Source: Caenorhabditis elegans
Taxonomy: Eukaryota > Nematoda > Chromadorea > Rhabditida > Rhabditidae
Direction of reading: 5' to 3'
Assembly (NCBI RefSeq): GCF_000002985.6
Contig: NC_003280.10
Coordinates: 11,156,501-11,220,500, forward strand
Length of the DNA stretch: 64,000 bases
Numbering within the stretch: position 1 is the stretch's first letter; every line of letters begins with the position of its first letter. Position numbers and translations under genes: made by a program. The notes beneath the pieces are model-generated. The model was not told where the DNA came from. It did not search any database and worked only from the letters and a program-made list of their open reading frames with translations. Of this stretch, positions 11,824-23,452 are shown piece by piece.

Positions 11824-12180
11824 TTAGCTCTGAGAGTTTTGTTCAAATTTAGAAGAGCAATACAGCATGCGCCGACCTCGAAGAACTTCAAAAAGCAGCA
11901 AACAAGCTTCAATTGTCAATCCATCCGTAAAATTGAGCACGAAGTTTGGCACAAAATTGAAGGAGGCACTGGCTATGAAGTCCTGGAAATTGAGATTTTT
12001 TAACATTTCAGCTTGCGTTGCGATAACGAATGTGCCAACACAAAGTTGGCTCGAGTGAGCGTGTTCCTTGTGCGAATCATTCTGCTCGTAATGATCATGC
12101 CAGTGATCATGTTGACTCAATGAATGTGGAATTCTATGCAAAAGCGCATAGCCGAAAAGACCAGCAGCACCGAAAGCTAA
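11824..12180 (-). pseudogene. Decayed fragment of a ZIP (SLC39) zinc transporter
   Basis: Read on the minus strand, one open frame gives [20 protein letters not shown], then a histidine-rich stretch ([20 protein letters not shown]), then [10 protein letters not shown], then [20 protein letters not shown] and an early stop. ZIP/KE4 proteins have this order: a helix with GGLLGDAFLHLIPHA, a His-rich loop, another helix, then the metal-binding helix LN...HNFTDGLAIGAS. Here the metal-site His before NFTDG is Leu, the GD of the first helix is GY, and the next His-containing helix (HEVPHE) is missing. No upstream exon with a usable acceptor was found. I read it as a truncated, degenerate duplicate; an expressed short protein cannot be excluded. 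Confidence 0.68.
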
Positions 12181-12344
12181 TAATATTTCAAGGAAGGGCC
12201 GGCCTGCTAGAAATATGGCGGTTTAAACCCGGGTTTTTGGATTTTCAAACTAGAATTTAAATACTTAAAAAGTCGTATCCAGATTCAAGGCCAAAAACAA
12301 AGGATATTGATCTTTGAAAATTACGCTAACCGATTTGCACACCT

Positions 12345-12640
12345 GGAATCACTCCGGCCAGTGGAGCGCACTTGCACACCCCCCTCTTTTCTCACTGTTT
12401 TTTCTCTTTTTTCTCCGGCATGTTTTTTTAAATGATTTCTTTATTAAAAACGTGCTATTTTTATCAAATTTAACAGCAATTTCAATAGAAAATTTAATAA
12501 TTTATGCTTTTTTCGGAAAATCCTGTAAATTTCTCAAAAAACGTCAGTATTGACGCACAGCGCCTCAAATAGGGAGAGAAGAGCGAAAAAAGTGGTTTTG
12601 GCGCGGGAGCGCGTTTGCTGCAGACGTCGCACGAATTGGA
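12345..12640. promoter_or_regulatory. GC-rich promoter-like block sharing motifs with 14145-14215
   Basis: Contains ggagcgcacttgcac (12364-12378) and cagcgcctcaaatagggaga (12558-12577), then ttggcgcgggagcgcg. The same two motifs occur in reverse-complement form at 14150-14215 (gtgcaagcgcgctcc and tctcccgatttgaggcgctg). They look like dispersed promoter-like modules. No gene start could be attached to this copy. Confidence 0.35.
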
Positions 12641-13317
12641 ATTAATGTATAGAAAAACAGTAAAATATCGCGTTTTTGCTGGATTTTAGGAATTTTAAAG
12701 CAATTTTCAACATGCGGGACCGACCAGAGACTGTTCGCGATGCGATTTACTTCATTTTAACATGACCTTTTCCCCAAATAAGCTCGAAATGAGCTCTGAA
12801 TTTCGGCGAATTTTCGGCGAATTTTTTTTGACCAAAAACAGAATTTTGCAAATAAAAATTGATTTTAGAGCAATTTATTGCATAAATGTTTAATTTTAGA
12901 ATTTTTATTATTAGTTTGAATCTTTTTAAAGAGTTTTAGTCATTAATTTAACTGATAACACCGAAAAATGATTTTTCTTTACAACGAAATCGATAAAAAA
13001 GTAAAGCAACATTTATCAAGGGAAATCTTGCAAAATTGGTTTAAAAACTTTTATGAAATCAAAGATTTCAATAGAATAAAGCTATAAATCAAGCAAAATC
13101 ACTAAAAATACAAATAGTTCTGATCAAATTTCAATGTTCCAATCTACCAAGTGATCTATGACACGCCAAGTTTCTTATGTAAGTGTTGCTCTCCAATTTT
13201 CCTTAAAAATGGCTCAAATATTTACACAAATGATCAAATTAACATTTTTTACAAGTTTCGTGTTATATTTTCTTTTCCTTAATAAGGAACCATCAGGTTC
13301 TTCCTACCCTCTACGGC

Positions 13318-13656
13318 TCTAGATACCTCAACTTCGATAACTCCTATCTACTCGGAGAGGCGAGATATGAAAAAGTGATCAACTGAAAACTTGTAGAGCA
13401 CATCAAAAACTATGATATTCAATTTAACCTACGTTTTTATCTTTCAAGATGGGGGAGTTAGACTTACATTTGTACTGCACACTTTTTGTTATTCTACTGG
13501 CTGCTCTAACTCCCTCATCTTGAAAGATAAACACATGATTTTAATTAATTATTATAGTTTTTAATATGTTCTACAATTTCTTAGTGAATCACTTTTTGAT
13601 ATCTTGCCTCTCTGAGGAGATAGGAGTTGTCGAAGTTACAGTATCTATAGCTATGC
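13318..13656. repeat. Foldback element with arms of about 140 bp
   Basis: The left arm (taactcctatctactcggag, later gtttttatctttcaagatgg and gggagttaga) pairs with the right arm (ctctaactccctcatcttga, later ctctgaggagataggagttg). The arms are imperfect, with about 35 bp between them. No open frame of note. Confidence 0.75.
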
Positions 13657-14144
13657 GCATATGAAGAATCATATGGATTCTCATCATGCAATACTACTTA
13701 TCATCTGATTTTTGTGAGGAACAATGATTCAAAACTGTTTTTTCAAATGATAAAACAAGTTTTGATTTCATCTGAACATTTAGTGTTGGTTTAGTGAAGA
13801 TCAACTGCCAACCAAACAGTTTCCGTTGATTTGGGTATTTTTGAGCAATTTCAAGACTTGAAACCGTGTAATTTCTATCAAGCTGACGTTTAAAAATTGG
13901 AATCACGCAAATTAATGCTTGAAAAATTGGTTTCGCGTAGAAATTTTGTCATAGAGTTAACTTGTTCTAATCGGTTCGAAAATCAATGATAAATCAACCA
14001 AATATTGAATTTGTTCAATAAAATGTTTTTTAAAACTTTTTTAAAGAAATAATAATCCCAATATTTAATTATTTTTTCCAAATTTCATCTTGAAAACTCG
14101 AATAATCGCGAAATTTCGCGTGAAATTCATTTAATACCGTAAAA

Positions 14145-14437
14145 GTGTGCAAGCGCGCTCCGTTGGACTTTTCAATTCTCGATTTTCACAACTCTCCCGA
14201 TTTGAGGCGCTGTGTTGACCACTTTAAGAGTTGCGCCGACTTTATCGATTTTTTCCAGCCTTCCCCTCACTTCTTTTCAATGTTTTCACGTATTTTTCTT
14301 CAGCAAATGTCTCTCAAACGTGAGAGAGGAGTCGATGAAGATGGAAGAAGATTCAGTTCCGGTGGAATCTTCGTTAGAAGACGATCTGAGCTTACTCGGA
14401 GAATCGAGTGAAGATGACGAGGAGGAGGAAGTTATAG
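14145..14437 (+). other. Possible first exon of a small acidic protein (fragmentary gene)
   Basis: A promoter-like block at 14150-14215 is followed by a T-rich acceptor (tatttttcttcag, ending about 14304) suitable for leader trans-splicing. Just after it, one frame starts ATGTCTCTC and stops after 34 codons. An overlapping frame starts ATGAAGATG (14335) and encodes a strongly acidic peptide (SSEDDEEEEVI) up to a good donor (gtaatg, 14438). The acidic frame is the more gene-like. The only downstream candidate exon (after tttttatag, about 14619) stops soon and resembles nothing known. It may be a gene remnant with intact promoter and first exon, or a short real gene. Confidence 0.3.
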
Positions 14438-15242
14438 GTAATGTATTTATTAGAAAATCCAAAATTTCAAATCTGCCAAAAGTTGCATGAGATTCCAAAT
14501 TGGAAATTATGTTTTAAAATGCCTCGCTAAATCTAAAAATTATCAAAAGATTGATTTAAAAAATGTAATTAATTTCATCCCATTTCTTTTGTTCATTCCA
14601 ATATTTCTTTTTTATAGTTCAGCATAGAATAACGTTGTGCTATGTTCATAAGTCATCGGTTTTGAGCTTATCTCGTTCTTTACAAAAGTCAAAAGTATTG
14701 TAGTATCGTAGCCGTCTGACGATGTGACTATATCTTGCGTAATAATTGCCTATGCGTTTTCATACTATCGTCGACTCGAATGTTCTGATATACTATTTTT
14801 CGCACTTTGAGTTAGAGTTAGTTGGTAGCTAGTTGCTGAAATATGTTTAGAAATATAACAAGAGGAGTATAATGTCAAAATGTTTAATCAGTTTAGCAAT
14901 ATCTTGCATTATTAAAAACCCAATTCAATTTTTAAACTAAGTATTTTAAACATTTAATTTTGGAAAATGTAGTAACAATAACAACATGAATAACAATATA
15001 TGACAAACATTAATTATACAGAATTTAAAGCTTGTGGCTTTTGGGTGCAATATTAATCGATTTCCTATAGTACAACTAAATAACAAAATTGTTAGAAAAA
15101 CAAACAAATAAACATGAAAAAAAGATAAATATTTGGAAGAATTGTCGGTCCTGCTATATCAAATGCTTTTTTTTTTGAAAATTTTTCAACTTTTCGAAAA
15201 TAAAAATAAGTGTGCAATATAATACAAAAGTACCGAATATTC

Positions 15243-18200
15243 TTACCAATTAAGTCTTTTTTTCATGTTTTCGAGAACTCCACTGATTGCATCTAGTTCT
15301 TGAAGTGCATTTGAAGTTTGCTTAAGTTTCAGCTGATAGTCAGCTATCTCGTAAGCCGTTTTTGCTCGTGACTTTCGAGAGTCGAAGGTGCTTTGAGCAA
15401 TTCCCGGCATTCCATTTATGGCACGTAGCTGATCGAATTTGGCTTTGGCTGTTTCTATCATCTAAAAAAATAGTTTTTTATTGAGTACCTAAACGTTTTT
15501 TTTTGCTTTAAATGACAAGAAATAGGCTCTAATGAACGAATATAACTGCAAAATTTTTTAAATAAAAATTCTAATTTTTTAAAATGATTTTTTCAATTTT
15601 TCAAAAATCAATAAAACGGCCGAATTAAATTTGAATTCCCGCGCAAATGAGTGACGCCATTTTTGATAATTTCGCGTTTTCTGGCTAAATTCGTCGGGGT
15701 TTTCTCGATTTTTTCTCCTATATTTGATTTAAAACACCATTGGCCAAATTTTAAATTTTAAATGTCTGGCATTTTCCTTAGGGTTTTCAAGTTTTTTCTT
15801 TGATTTTTAAAAAATTAAAAAAATCATAAAACATTTATTAAATTTAAAAAAAAATTTTTAACAGTTATATTCGGTTATTTGAGTATATTTTCTGCCATTT
15901 GAAGCAAACAAATTTGACTCTACTCCACCTTTAAGAAAGTTTTCAGAGTTTTTTGTCTTTTGTACTTTTCTATTTTTAGGCCAACGGTACCTTTTGAGTA
16001 TTCTCCAAATCATCCGAATTTTCTAGTCGAATGCGTTGTATTGTTTCTTGTTTAGCACCTTCCAATTCCATTTTCAATTCTTCCACACCTCCAAGATTTC
16101 CGTCTATTGTGCGGTTTTCAAAACAATTCACAAGATAATCTTCTTGTGAAGCATTTCGAATCCTAGCATGGTGAAGACGTTCTTCTGAGGTGCTGTTCAT
16201 CTCTTTCAACTCCATTTTACCACGATTCCGTTTTTGAACATGCGTTTTCGAATAGTTGCGATTTTGATTCTTTCTCCTCTCGACCTTTTCCTCATCGGTC
16301 TGAAATAAGTTTTTAAATAATCGCTTCTATATTTTTTCAATGCTCACCATTAGACTCATTTGGGCCTTTGTCATCCGTTGACGTCTCATTTTCGGAATGA
16401 GGGTGCTCTGAACTTTCTGTGCTCCTTCGTCGCTGCTGGAGCATTGCGAACTGATCACTGACGGTGAGGAAGATTGGCTCCGCTCGATTGAGAGCTGCGT
16501 TGACGAAGTTGCTCTAACATCGGAAAATAGGATATGAAGTTTCAGTAATAGCATTACACTAGGCAAATATATGTTACTTTTTTTGCAACCAGAGCTAGTA
16601 AGTATTCTTAAAAGTAACTACAAATCTGAGAAGTTTTTATTCCAAAAACAAAAAGGATTTTCAGCAAATCCCTGATTTTTCGCTGATTTTCATTTAATTT
16701 ATATTTATTTTTAGATCCTATTTTATTTATTTATTCGGACAGCTTATTTTATGTAAGGCCAGAAATTTTAAAAAATAATTTGATCAGTTTCGACTCAAAT
16801 CCTCTTAATTTGAAATTCAATCACGTTTTTTGTTCTAGAAATCATAATTGAATTGGATTTACTAATGGATTTACTTCAAATCGAATAACTCACCAATGTG
16901 ACCTATAATCAATCTTAATTTTCTAATTCCTGAAGACCAAAAAAGCTTTTGATTTTTCTTGAAAGATGCCTTACATTCATGGAATTTACAAGTGTACATT
17001 GATTTTTGACCGTAATTTCCAAAAAACTTACTTGTGTGTTCTTCGTTGAAGAACAGTTCGATTTCGTTCGCACTTAGTTCCTTGAGTTCGTGTTCTGCTG
17101 CTGTGGAGATTTGCAACTCCTCGAATATCTATAAATATGTTTAAACTTTGAAATTAGTTCCAATAAACTTCAAATTCATTTCTTCCCTACACAAAGTTAC
17201 ATACCTGTGTTTCAACAGCTGCAGCGATTTCTTTGTTGATTGGAGTTGTAAATCGATCATCATTAGAAAGTATCGTAGGATATGGCTCGAGATGAAGAAA
17301 TTGATGAGCAGCCATCTTAAGCTGATTTGGTAGCTGCAGGTTCTGCAAGTAATAGTTGACTGAATGCGAAATTAAGAAATATGTGCTAGGTACCAGAATT
17401 TCTGAGCTGAACTCCTCTTCCTTTAAATCGCTTAGCACGTTGTTGTTGTTTTTAGTGATGGTTAGGATGATGGCCAGAATGGTGACGAGTTGCCACATGC
17501 GGAATGAGGAGTGAGGCCACACATTCCTGAAAGTTTTTTTTGTTCAGAGTTTAAAATAATATGCTTAAAGGTGGCATAGAGTAAACTTTTTCGCTTTGCT
17601 TTAAAGGAGAGCTAACGGTTCGGATAATAATGAGCGTATAGACCCAAAATGTGATCAAAGAAATGAATTTCGTAGTGAAACTTCTTCTAAAAAAACTTCT
17701 TCTAAAACTTCTTCTAAAAAAAAGTTCAAAAGTATTTTATGCCGGTTCAAAATTTCGAAAAAAGTGATCTACTTTTTGCTAAAATCTCTGAATTTGGTAA
17801 CTTTTACGTGTTGCAGCTGCCCGAAATTGAATTTTTAAAGTATCATCGTTTAATGCATGTTTTGGAGGTTTATCTCACCATTTTTGGTCATCTATCGTCT
17901 TTAAATGCCCCTTACTCAAGAAAATAACGTAAATATTTAAACTAGCAAAATATGTAATAAAAGATGATAATTTAAAAAATGTCAACTTCGGACCGCTGCA
18001 AAAGGGATTATTTGAAAATTTTAGCTAAAATTAGATTTTTTAAATTCTAAACTCACTTGAACACTTCCAGACCTTCTTCAATTATGAACAACGACGTCAC
18101 ACTTATGACAAAAGAAAACGAAAGTTTTTCCAAGAACATCATTCGGAAATTATCGGCTGTCATTTGAAGCCTTCCGAAGTACTCCTGGAAAAGGTTGGCA

Positions 18201-18988
18201 TTGCCGTTCAACTGTGGATCAATCTTCAATAGAGCTTTCCGAGCCATCTCTTGATGGGATCTGTAAAATAAAATTTGTAACACAAATCGTGATTGGGAAA
18301 TTCACCTGTGATATAATTCAAAGGGGCTTGGTTCATGTACAACCACACTGTAGCAGACCAAAACGACTGGAACCATTGCAACAGTTCCATAAGTTGAGAA
18401 CAGAAAGTGTGGAAAATGGTTGAAAAGAGCATTCCCGAGACTCTTGGGATGAAGAAAATGAAAAATCGTTCGAAGAATGGACTTGACACCAGTAGTTCTT
18501 GACAAAATTTGTTCCCCGCAATTTCAGATACTTTCGAAAAGAAAGAAGTACTGAAGTGGTCCACGATGAAGATGTGAAGACTATGAGGAGCTCCGACAAT
18601 AGCTTGAACAAAAATTGAAATGAAAACTGAGGCAGCAGCACCCAGAAAACACGTTTGCGAACCAATACGATCGATGATGAAATGGACAAAGACTGCGGCA
18701 AAAACTTGGGCTAGCAACCACAACATCAGGATAGTGACCTGAAAGAAAACATTTAAGTTGATCTAAAAGTCGAATGGAATTCACCAGCCAACGAGCAATG
18801 GCTGCCTCGTCATACGTTTGGATGTTGTCCGTGTTGAGAGCATCATCCAGAAACCTGAAAAAATCATTTTTTGGAATATTGAGACAAATATCAAAAACTT
18901 ACACACGACTTGTTTTGTCCAGCCTGTATCCAAAAAACCAAAACCCATTAAGAAAGTTTGAAAGTAGTTGAATTTGCATTCCGATCAT
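15243..18988 (-). CDS. Uncharacterised multi-pass membrane protein with basic coiled tail, about 11 exons
   Basis: Exons, in coding order: 18903-18988, 18785-18854, 18532-18738, 18306-18481, 18057-18260, 17205-17526, 17032-17128, 16894-16929, 16348-16511, 15991-16299, 15243-15461. Phases agree and give 630 codons including the stop. About six membrane segments lie in the first 350 residues (for example TILMLWLLAQVFAAVFVHFI and YGTVAMVPVVLVCYSVVV). The C-terminal half is Ser-rich, then very basic (RRQRMTKAQ, ERRKNQNRN), then helical and probably coiled. I do not recognise the family. Uncertain points: the start may lie further upstream, because the frame stays open to about 19085; intron 18482-18531 is only 50 bp with a weak acceptor; the 16511 junction needs the weak acceptor gttagag; and 17322-17403 may hide an in-frame 51-bp intron. 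The last exon could also splice at gtaaga instead of ending. Confidence 0.7.
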
Positions 18989-19859
18989 CTGCCACGTGGT
19001 CGGTGGCTGTCTCTTTGCAAAAATTTGATGCAAACGCGCCCCAGTGAGAATTTTGTTGGTGGACTTCACTCGGACAAGTAATTTAATAGAAAATTTGGTT
19101 TATTTGCTAGGAAGTTGGTTGTTTTTCGATTTAATAAATAAATTTTAATTTTTTTCCGGTTAAAATCTTTATTTTAGTTCATCACTTGTTTCAGAGAACC
19201 TAGATTTCAATCGAGGGACCTCCTGCGACACGAAAAGGCAGGAATGATAGATTTGAGGTATTTTCCTTACGTAATTGGTTCCGCAAAATCACAAAATAAA
19301 AAGAATTAAAATGCAAAAATTTCAGGCTAGCCTGCAGGCTCAATAACGACAAGACGGAGAGTGGATCGACAAGAGGGAAGAGGTGAAATTGGTTCAAATT
19401 CAGGTAAATTAGCAAATTTTTTTTATAGTTAAAAGCTGAAAATGCCAATCCATCTAATTTAAGGCTCTTAATTACAGATGCAACAACAACAGGACTGGTC
19501 GAAAGGAGGACTTTTGGAACACGTGATGCCGTTCGTCAAGACTCACAAAACATGGGCCAGAACAAGTGAGCAACCCATCGAGGCACTTCACGCGTTCTAC
19601 AACAAACAGAAAAGTCTTTACGCAACAATTCGGGATAACAGTACACGAGTGAAGTTCTGCTTCCGAAAGATTCTCTTTAAAAACTATATTTCCATTCACA
19701 GTTAAAGATTTTTTTATATTTCCATTCGAAAATCCCACAATTTCTACCTCATCACATCGGCCGGTTCGTCTTGTTCTCCGGAATTCTTCTTTCGCCGGTT
19801 CTCGTCGTATCACTTGCCTGAAAATATAAATATTAAGTGTTATTTTGATATTTTATATA

Positions 19860-20244
19860 TTATTTCTTTCTTTTACCTCGTGATTTATTCAAAACTTGTC
19901 GAAATCCAATGATTCCTACCATTCCTTGTTGTTCTGACTGAAAAATGGTCGATTTCGGGTGGAAATCAGAATAGAAAACAGATATTCGAGTTAAAAACAC
20001 TGAAATTATCATCGAAAAAATTTCTAGCCCACAAATTTCTAACAAAAAAAGAAAAATAGCAAAAAAAACGAAGAAAAATGAGAAGAAATGCTTCGGAAAA
20101 TTTCATCACACCTTTCTCCGAGAGGACTACGCGAGCTGTGGACGAGGAATCCGCCTCTTCCAGACCTTTCACGTCCATTTTCTCACATTTTTCACGTTTT
20201 CTCGTCCGCGAGAAAACATCAATTTTGAGACAGCCACCGACCAT
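19860..20244 (-). other. Possible small two- or three-exon gene, weak
   Basis: On the minus strand an ATG at 20244 opens a frame rich in Lys, Arg and Glu (REKCEKMDVKGLEEADSSST) ending near a gtgtga donor at about 20110. A second exon-like unit (about 19878-19940) is bounded by tttttcag and gtaaaag and reads SEQQGMVGIIGFRQVLNKSR. A third acceptor (ttttcag) lies near 19820. The best donor is out of phase with the only open frame of exon 2, so the model is not secure. A 17-bp block at the ATG (gagacagccaccgacca) recurs inverted at the start of the neighbouring membrane-protein gene. Confidence 0.22.
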
Positions 20245-20361
20245 GTGATCTGCAAAAATTCAACTTGTGAAGAGGTTTTTGAAAGATAAAGTGAACCACA
20301 ATTTTGAACAAATTTTCAAAAATAATTGAAAAAAGTTAGCTCTCAAACAGTTTATAAATTT

Positions 20362-20760
20362 TGATACCACATTGAAATATAATAAAATTGTGAATTTATA
20401 TTTCAATACAAAATTTTTAAAAATTTCCAAAAAAATATATTTAAAAAATTTGAAACTGACTATAATTTTTGGATCAGCTAATTTTTGAATTTTATGCTAA
20501 GCAAGAATTTTTTATGCTGAGAGAATTTCTAAAATCTGCTTTTTCGAGTTCATCTTTCTAGAATGTCTCAAATTTGCAATTATATTTAAGTTTAATTCAA
20601 TTTTGGAAAATATTGCATATCACATTGAAATATAATAAAATCGTGAATTTATATTTTAATACAAAATTTTTAAAAATTTCCAAAAAATATATTTAAAAAA
20701 TTTGAAACTGAATAAAATTTTTGGATCAGCTAATTTTTGAATTTTATGCTAAGCAAGAAG
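20362..20760. repeat. Direct repeat: about 143 bp duplicated at 255-bp spacing
   Basis: The segment about 20362-20507 (cacattgaaatataataaaa, ending gaattttatgctaagcaaga) recurs nearly intact at about 20617-20759 with a few substitutions. Both copies are AT-rich and noncoding, consistent with a local tandem duplication. Confidence 0.75.
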
Positions 20761-23050
20761 AAGAGTGAATCGTGTGTAAAATGTTTAATTTTAAATATTA
20801 CGTGAAGTTTAAAATCTGAAAAACCATAAAATCAATAACCTTGTGTAATAAACAATTTTTTGAAATTTGGTGCTTATAGCTACCGGAGATCGAGGCGAGA
20901 CCCACTCGAAAAAACAACGTTTGCTTACGACGCTTCATGTTTTCACAAAATATTGGTAGCAGTAATTGACTACATCATTCTAAAATCTTTCATAGTTTCA
21001 AACATTTAAATTAGTCTGGTTGGAAAACTTCTCATAATCAAGTAACCCTTCCAAAACGAACATTCTGACAACTTAAAAATCAAAAAAACTGGTAAAAAAC
21101 TCCCACCCACACAGAGAACAGTGCAAAAGTCCATTAGTTTATTTGGACAATGCTCTTGTCACCCATTTTCTCCTCATTGGCAAACGTCGGCAACAATGGA
21201 AATTCCACAACTTTTCACTGAAAATTGTATTGTTTGAGTAAAGAACATAGTTCACGTATTTTGTGCAGATGGGTGATGTAACAAATATTTAGACTTCGAG
21301 CCGACTAGTGTTGTTGTGTTGTGTGTTTTGAAAAATTGAGAGAGCAGCAAGCAATAGTGTAGTGAGCAAACTAACAGAGCAGCTAGAGAGAAATTCGCAA
21401 AAATAAACTCAACTGTAAAACAATCAACTTTGTTTTTTTTAATCAAGAAAACCTAAGGTTTGCACGTGTTTAAAAAAGTGTTGTTGGTGGTAAAATACCA
21501 CATTACTAAATTAAATAATCTAAAAATGTTTTTGACTTTTTTGAAAATTTCAGTAAAAGCTTTGATAAATTGCCAAATTAAAAAGTATCAAGCCATTTTC
21601 GATATAAATCGAATTCGATATATTCGAAGTTATAGTATAGTAAGTTCCAAATGTCCCTCTGTGCTTTTTGAGTACATATAATTTTCAGCAATTGTGCTCT
21701 AAAGTAAAGTGAAGGTGGCATACTTTCTTCAAAATATATTTTTTATCTGACAATGAATGAATTTAAACTTCTACATCAAAAGTTCCGAAAGTGGCCTAGA
21801 AATTAAAAGTGACATTTCAAGCCTTTATAGTAAAGCGTATATACCTTCACGTTTAATTTTAGCTATGAAATCAACAATTTAACAGAAACATTAGGACTGT
21901 TCTGCCGTGTCAAAGTTTACAAAGAAGTTTTATGAGTTTAGGATTTAAAATTTTTTGCAAATAATTTTCAAAACATACATTTTCGAATTTTCGTGATCCC
22001 CAGTAAATGTAGCTGCAAAATCACAATTAATTCTAGTTTTTTCCCCAAAACGTTCGATCTATGTTGTCACTCTTACAGAAAGCCCATAGTTCAAATATAT
22101 GATTAAATTTGTATTTTGCGTTGTGCAAAATTGTTTCCAAATTTCCCCTTCTCTATTTAAAATATATTATAAACAAAGAATGTGTCTATTCTGGTCACAA
22201 AAGTCTGACTAGACTATACACGTAGCATGTACTATTGTCGTGATGACATTGAACATTTCTCTCCGCGGAAGGTCGACTTTGTGAACTGTCAAAATAGTAG
22301 TATCATTTGATGACCAACAAAACTATGAAAAGCAAAATTTCAAACATCTATACCAATACTATAATATTGACTACAAAATCTCATGATTAGGAATTCAGAT
22401 ATTCAATGTAAATGCAAATATGAAGTGTTCAAGAGTTTAGGTGAACTGTGTTGATCTACCATTTTGGCGCCGCGGCATGTCCCTGAAAAATTTGATCGAA
22501 AGAAAAAATAGTTATCTTTTGAACTGTGGTCACAATAATTGATATGGCGATTCTTGGAACTATGAAAAACTTTACAGGGGCGCTGAATGGAGAAGAAACC
22601 GTAGCGATTCAAAATAATAAGACAGAACTCATTCATAGTTTTTTTTTCACTGAACATCGCAACAAATTGTTTCTTAACCTTATCGTAAATTCCAGCTGAG
22701 ATATTAAATAGTCGTCTGAAACTGAGAATGCGCATAGAGCATCATTTTTAGGCAATGACCACCGTAGCTCCAGTGTCGATTTACGGGTTCATTTTTTTGA
22801 ACTTCGGCAAATTGCCGTTTTTCCGGAAAATTCGGCTAAATGTTGCCGGTTCTAAATCTAAAAAATCTATCACTCAAAGTGTATTCTCTTCATTGGATGA
22901 CTTTTTTTCGATATTGTCATCAATATTGTAATAATTACTGTTCAAAACTTTCAGAACTCAGTAATGATAACATGCACTTTTTTATTATTTCAATTTGACC
23001 AAATATTGTCAATACAACCTCCAATCTAAAAAAAAGTGACGAGTATGTAC
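20761..23050. other. AT-rich intergenic region, no gene seen
   Basis: No exon with paired splice signals and good coding content was found. A short palindromic motif (cttcggcaaattgccg, about 22802-22817) marks a common-looking dispersed repeat near 22760-22860. Several short open frames here are composed of low-complexity AT-rich codons. Confidence 0.45.
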
Positions 23051-23051
23051 A

Positions 23052-23452
23052 TACCGTATTTCTTCTATTAATATGGCTGCAATACTATTTTTCGAAGGTC
23101 TTCCCGCTTGCAATACTATTAGGGAGTGCAAGACTAATAGGGAGTGCCATACTATTTTTCAGAACATTTTTCTGTGTTGGGGCTTACTAATATTTACTTG
23201 AAAAAACTCCAACTTTAATTTGGAAATATAGAAAATTTGATTGCAATTGCAACAAAAAGGTACAATAACTTCAATCTCATAAAAATTTTCTCATAAATTG
23301 TTGCAAAATATTCAAAAAATGTTATTAAAATCTTAAAATTAGTAAGGAGGGTTCGCACCAAAAAAAAGTAGGTGCAAGACTATTAGGGAGTGCAACACTA
23401 ATAGGGAGTGCCAGTCTAATAGGGAGGCCATACTAATAGAAGATATACGGTA
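23052..23452. mobile_element. MITE-like element with terminal inverted repeats, about 400 bp
   Basis: The left end taccgtatttcttctattaa continues to tatggc; the right end, reverse-complemented, reads taccgtatatcttctattag and continues to tatggc. The termini therefore match over about 26 bp with two differences. Inside are several copies of actaatagggagtgc in direct and inverted order near both ends. No transposase is present. A solitary related terminus (taccgtatttcctctaatag) occurs at 27636-27655. Confidence 0.78.

Noticed and set aside
19472..19813. Open frames on both strands (plus frame beginning MQQQQDW, minus frame rich in Arg)
   Set aside because: Each can be given one good splice signal, but upstream joins are out of frame or hit stops. 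Coding status could not be supported.
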